This document shows, piece by piece, positions 4,376 through 5,319 of a stretch of DNA of 5,319 nt. Under the pieces are notes generated by a model, which worked only from the letters and a program-made list of their open reading frames with translations, did not search any database and was not told where the DNA came from. The first letter of the stretch is position 1. Each line of letters starts with the position of its first letter. The position numbers and the translations under genes were made by a program. Location: positions 1 through 5,319 of the forward strand of contig JAFMAA010000057.1 in assembly GCA_029785235.1 (NCBI GenBank), in the 5' to 3' direction. The stretch is from Nitrososphaerota archaeon (GTDB lineage Archaea; Thermoproteota; Nitrososphaeria; Nitrososphaerales; UBA183).

Positions 4376-4482
4376 GGGGTCGTCGGCTAGTCTGGTCTAG
4401 GCTTCAAGCCTCGGGAAGAAGGCCACTTCTGGATCCGGCTCGAGATCGCTTGAGATCGCTGGTTCAAATCCGGCCGACCCCA
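4376..4482 (+). tRNA. tRNA-Pro(CGG) with a 31-nt intron
   Basis: Acceptor GGGGTCG (4376-4382) pairs with CGACCCC (4475-4481), discriminator A4482. The D arm GGCT/GGCT (4385-4388/4400-4403) uses two G.U pairs and has G18G19 in its loop. Anticodon stem is CAAGC/GCTTG (4405-4409/4448-4452). T33 is 4411, anticodon CGG is 4412-4414, and G37 is typical of proline tRNAs. Variable loop is AGATC. T stem GCTGG/CCGGC (4458-4462/4470-4474) surrounds a normal TTCAAAT loop. CCA is not encoded. A TTTT run at 4487-4490 is the likely terminator. A 9-bp direct repeat, GAGATCGCT, occurs at 4442-4450 and 4452-4460, spanning the intron end, anticodon stem and T stem. Confidence 0.92.
4416..4446 (+). other. tRNA-Pro intron, canonical position 37/38
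   Basis: This 31-nt intron has a perfect 4-bp central helix: CTCG (4410-4413) with CGAG (4441-4444). The 5' bulge is GG^A (4414-4416) and the 3' bulge is AT^C (4445-4447). The inner stem pairs AG/CT (4417-4418/4439-4440), then GG/CC and CC/GG, interrupted by an AA/GG mismatch and an AT bulge, with a hexaloop ACTTCT. Confidence 0.85.
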
Positions 4483-4554
4483 CTACTTTTGGCGGGGACA
4501 GAGAGCGCATTCTGGCGTTATTAGGGCGGGCTACCTGCCCCCGCCAGACGTGAT
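4483..4554 (+). other. GC-rich foldable spacer after tRNA-Pro
   Basis: After the T4 run, TCTGGCG (4511-4517) pairs with CGCCAGA (4542-4548), enclosing GGGC/GCCC (4528-4531/4537-4540) with loop TACCT. An alternative long pairing joins GGCGGGG (4491-4497) to CCCCGCC (4539-4545), so two folds are mutually exclusive. No reading frame and no C/D or H/ACA box pattern was found. It may be a small RNA, a 3' trailer or inert. Confidence 0.4.
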
Positions 4555-4576
4555 GTGGTCAAATCCAGCCGACCCT
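4555..4576 (+). pseudogene. decayed copy of the tRNA-Pro 3' end
   Basis: This stretch matches the T arm and 3' acceptor strand of tRNA-Pro (4460-4481) almost base for base: TGGT, CAAATCC and GCCGACCC are shared, with one T missing from the T loop and G to A in the T stem. It begins 96 bp after the original. No matching 5' half is present and its T stem cannot fully pair, so it is not a working tRNA. It could be a partial tandem duplication or the trace of an element that once integrated at the tRNA end. Confidence 0.6.
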
Positions 4577-4601
4577 CTCATCTTACCGACTCCTCACACT
4601 A

Positions 4602-5319
4602 TCACTCGATGAGCGTCTCGTCTTCGATTTTTGGTTTCAAAGCTCGGACCAAATCACCTCGGGAGAGGTAACCCACAACCGTGCCGCCATCACCAGTTAC
4701 GACTACGAACGACACATCGGACAGCGACATCCTCCTCAGAGCGTCATAGGCGTATTCATCCTGACCCATGCTTTCGAATTCCTTCACGCAGATTTCCCTC
4801 ACAATCAAATTACTGTTGGCGTCCGCCGCGCCCATGTATGCCTGCTCTCTTGTTACGACGCCGACCGGCATTTCACAGCTCACCACAATCAGCCTCTTCC
4901 TCAGGTTGAAAGGGTGCTCGACAGCCGTCATCAACTTGTAAAGTTCGACCACGGGCATCGACGCCTCGACCGTCACAGCGGGCGCTGACATTATCGAGGC
5001 TATTCTCACCTGCCGAAGTGGATTGTAATCATAAACATGCCGCACTCTGAGGCCTCTCACAGCCAGCCTCTTCGTCATAATCGAGTCTTCCATCAAGACT
5101 TCTCCAACGAGCTCAGCTATCACAACTGTTACTACGATTGGGAGAGCCCCCTGATAGTCTCTGGTGACTTCGAGCGCGAACACTATCGAAGTCAAGGGGG
5201 CGCGGGAAGCGCTACCGAAAACTGCTGCCATCCCGGCGACCGCGAACACTTCCGGTCCTATCCCCAGCCCAGGCGCCACGGATGCCACCCACGAACCGAA
5301 CAGGAACCCCAAAGACCCT
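4602..5319 (-). CDS. CLC chloride channel/transporter with two CBS domains, C-terminal part
   Basis: The visible 238 codons are the C-terminal part of a CLC protein; the start lies beyond the right edge. A TTG at 5312 is an internal leucine codon, since the frame continues to the edge as G-S. Helix-O-like AVAGMAAVFGSASRAPLTS (26-44) is followed by IVFALEVTRDYQGALPIVVT (45-64) and a last membrane segment, then two cytoplasmic CBS domains at about 105-160 (IMSAPAVTVEASMPVVELYKLM...VGVVTREQAY) and 172-232 (ESMGQDEYAYDALRRMS...VVGYLSRGDLVRAL), which usually bind adenine nucleotides and gate transport. CLC proteins move Cl- through the membrane, as channels or H+ exchangers. In the last membrane segment the usual S-I-Y-T motif reads S-I-M-T (DSIMTKRL), so the central anion-coordinating tyrosine appears to be methionine. 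The 25-bp spacer to the tRNA-like fragment shows no clear T-rich terminator. Confidence 0.9.
   Translation of the reverse strand, partial: GSLGFLFGSWVASVAPGLGIGPEVFAVAGMAAVFGSASRAPLTSIVFALEVTRDYQGALPIVVTVVIAELVGEVLMEDSIMTKRLAVRGLRVRHVYDYNPLRQVRIASIMSAPAVTVEASMPVVELYKLMTAVEHPFNLRKRLIVVSCEMPVGVVTREQAYMGAADANSNLIVREICVKEFESMGQDEYAYDALRRMSLSDVSFVVVTGDGGTVVGYLSRGDLVRALKPKIEDETLIE

Noticed and set aside
4555..4576. A second complete tRNA gene after tRNA-Pro
   Set aside because: No 5' acceptor, D arm or anticodon arm could be found to pair with this fragment, and its T loop is one base short.

Overview
This window looks like archaeal chromosomal DNA. It carries an Alba chromatin protein, a multi-OB-fold RPA-type single-stranded DNA-binding protein, TATA (box A) promoters about 25-30 bp before genes, probably leaderless mRNAs, and three tRNA genes that are all interrupted by small introns with bulge-helix-bulge (BHB) splice motifs. 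Many short introns at canonical and non-canonical tRNA positions point to the TACK/Thermoproteota side. The long multi-OB RPA argues against a Sulfolobus-like lineage, which uses a short SSB, and fits a Nitrososphaerota-, Aigarchaeota- or Bathyarchaeia-like organism. That placement is inference.

Layout. At the left edge a possible minus-strand CDS (143 to 1) runs out of the window. tRNA-Thr(GGT) with a 14-nt intron lies at 304-390 (+). It converges on elongator tRNA-Met(CAT) at 425-560 (-), which on my reading has three introns of 18-20 nt, one of them inside the T loop. A possible 42-aa single-membrane-span protein (671-799, +) ends tail-to-tail with the RPA gene (796-2196, -). Directly upstream of RPA, with a 2-nt gap, is a class III PLP aminotransferase (2199-3545, -). 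Upstream of that is Alba (3617-3916, -), then a small cysteine-containing winged-helix regulator (4055-4291, -). The regulator shares a divergent promoter region with tRNA-Pro(CGG) (4376-4482, +), which has a 31-nt intron. Behind tRNA-Pro is a GC-rich foldable spacer ending in a decayed copy of the tRNA-Pro 3' end. The right edge holds the C-terminal part of a CLC chloride channel/transporter with two CBS domains (4602 to past 5319, -).

How it fits together. The aminotransferase and RPA genes form a tight pair that is probably co-transcribed. Alba has its own strong TATA box. Apart from genome maintenance (Alba, RPA), the genes do not form an obvious pathway. The most remarkable content is in the RNA genes: the triple-intron tRNA-Met with an aberrant T-loop sequence, and the tRNA-Pro locus with its exon/intron tandem repeat and nearby 3'-end copy. 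I saw no CRISPR array, insertion sequence or defence system.
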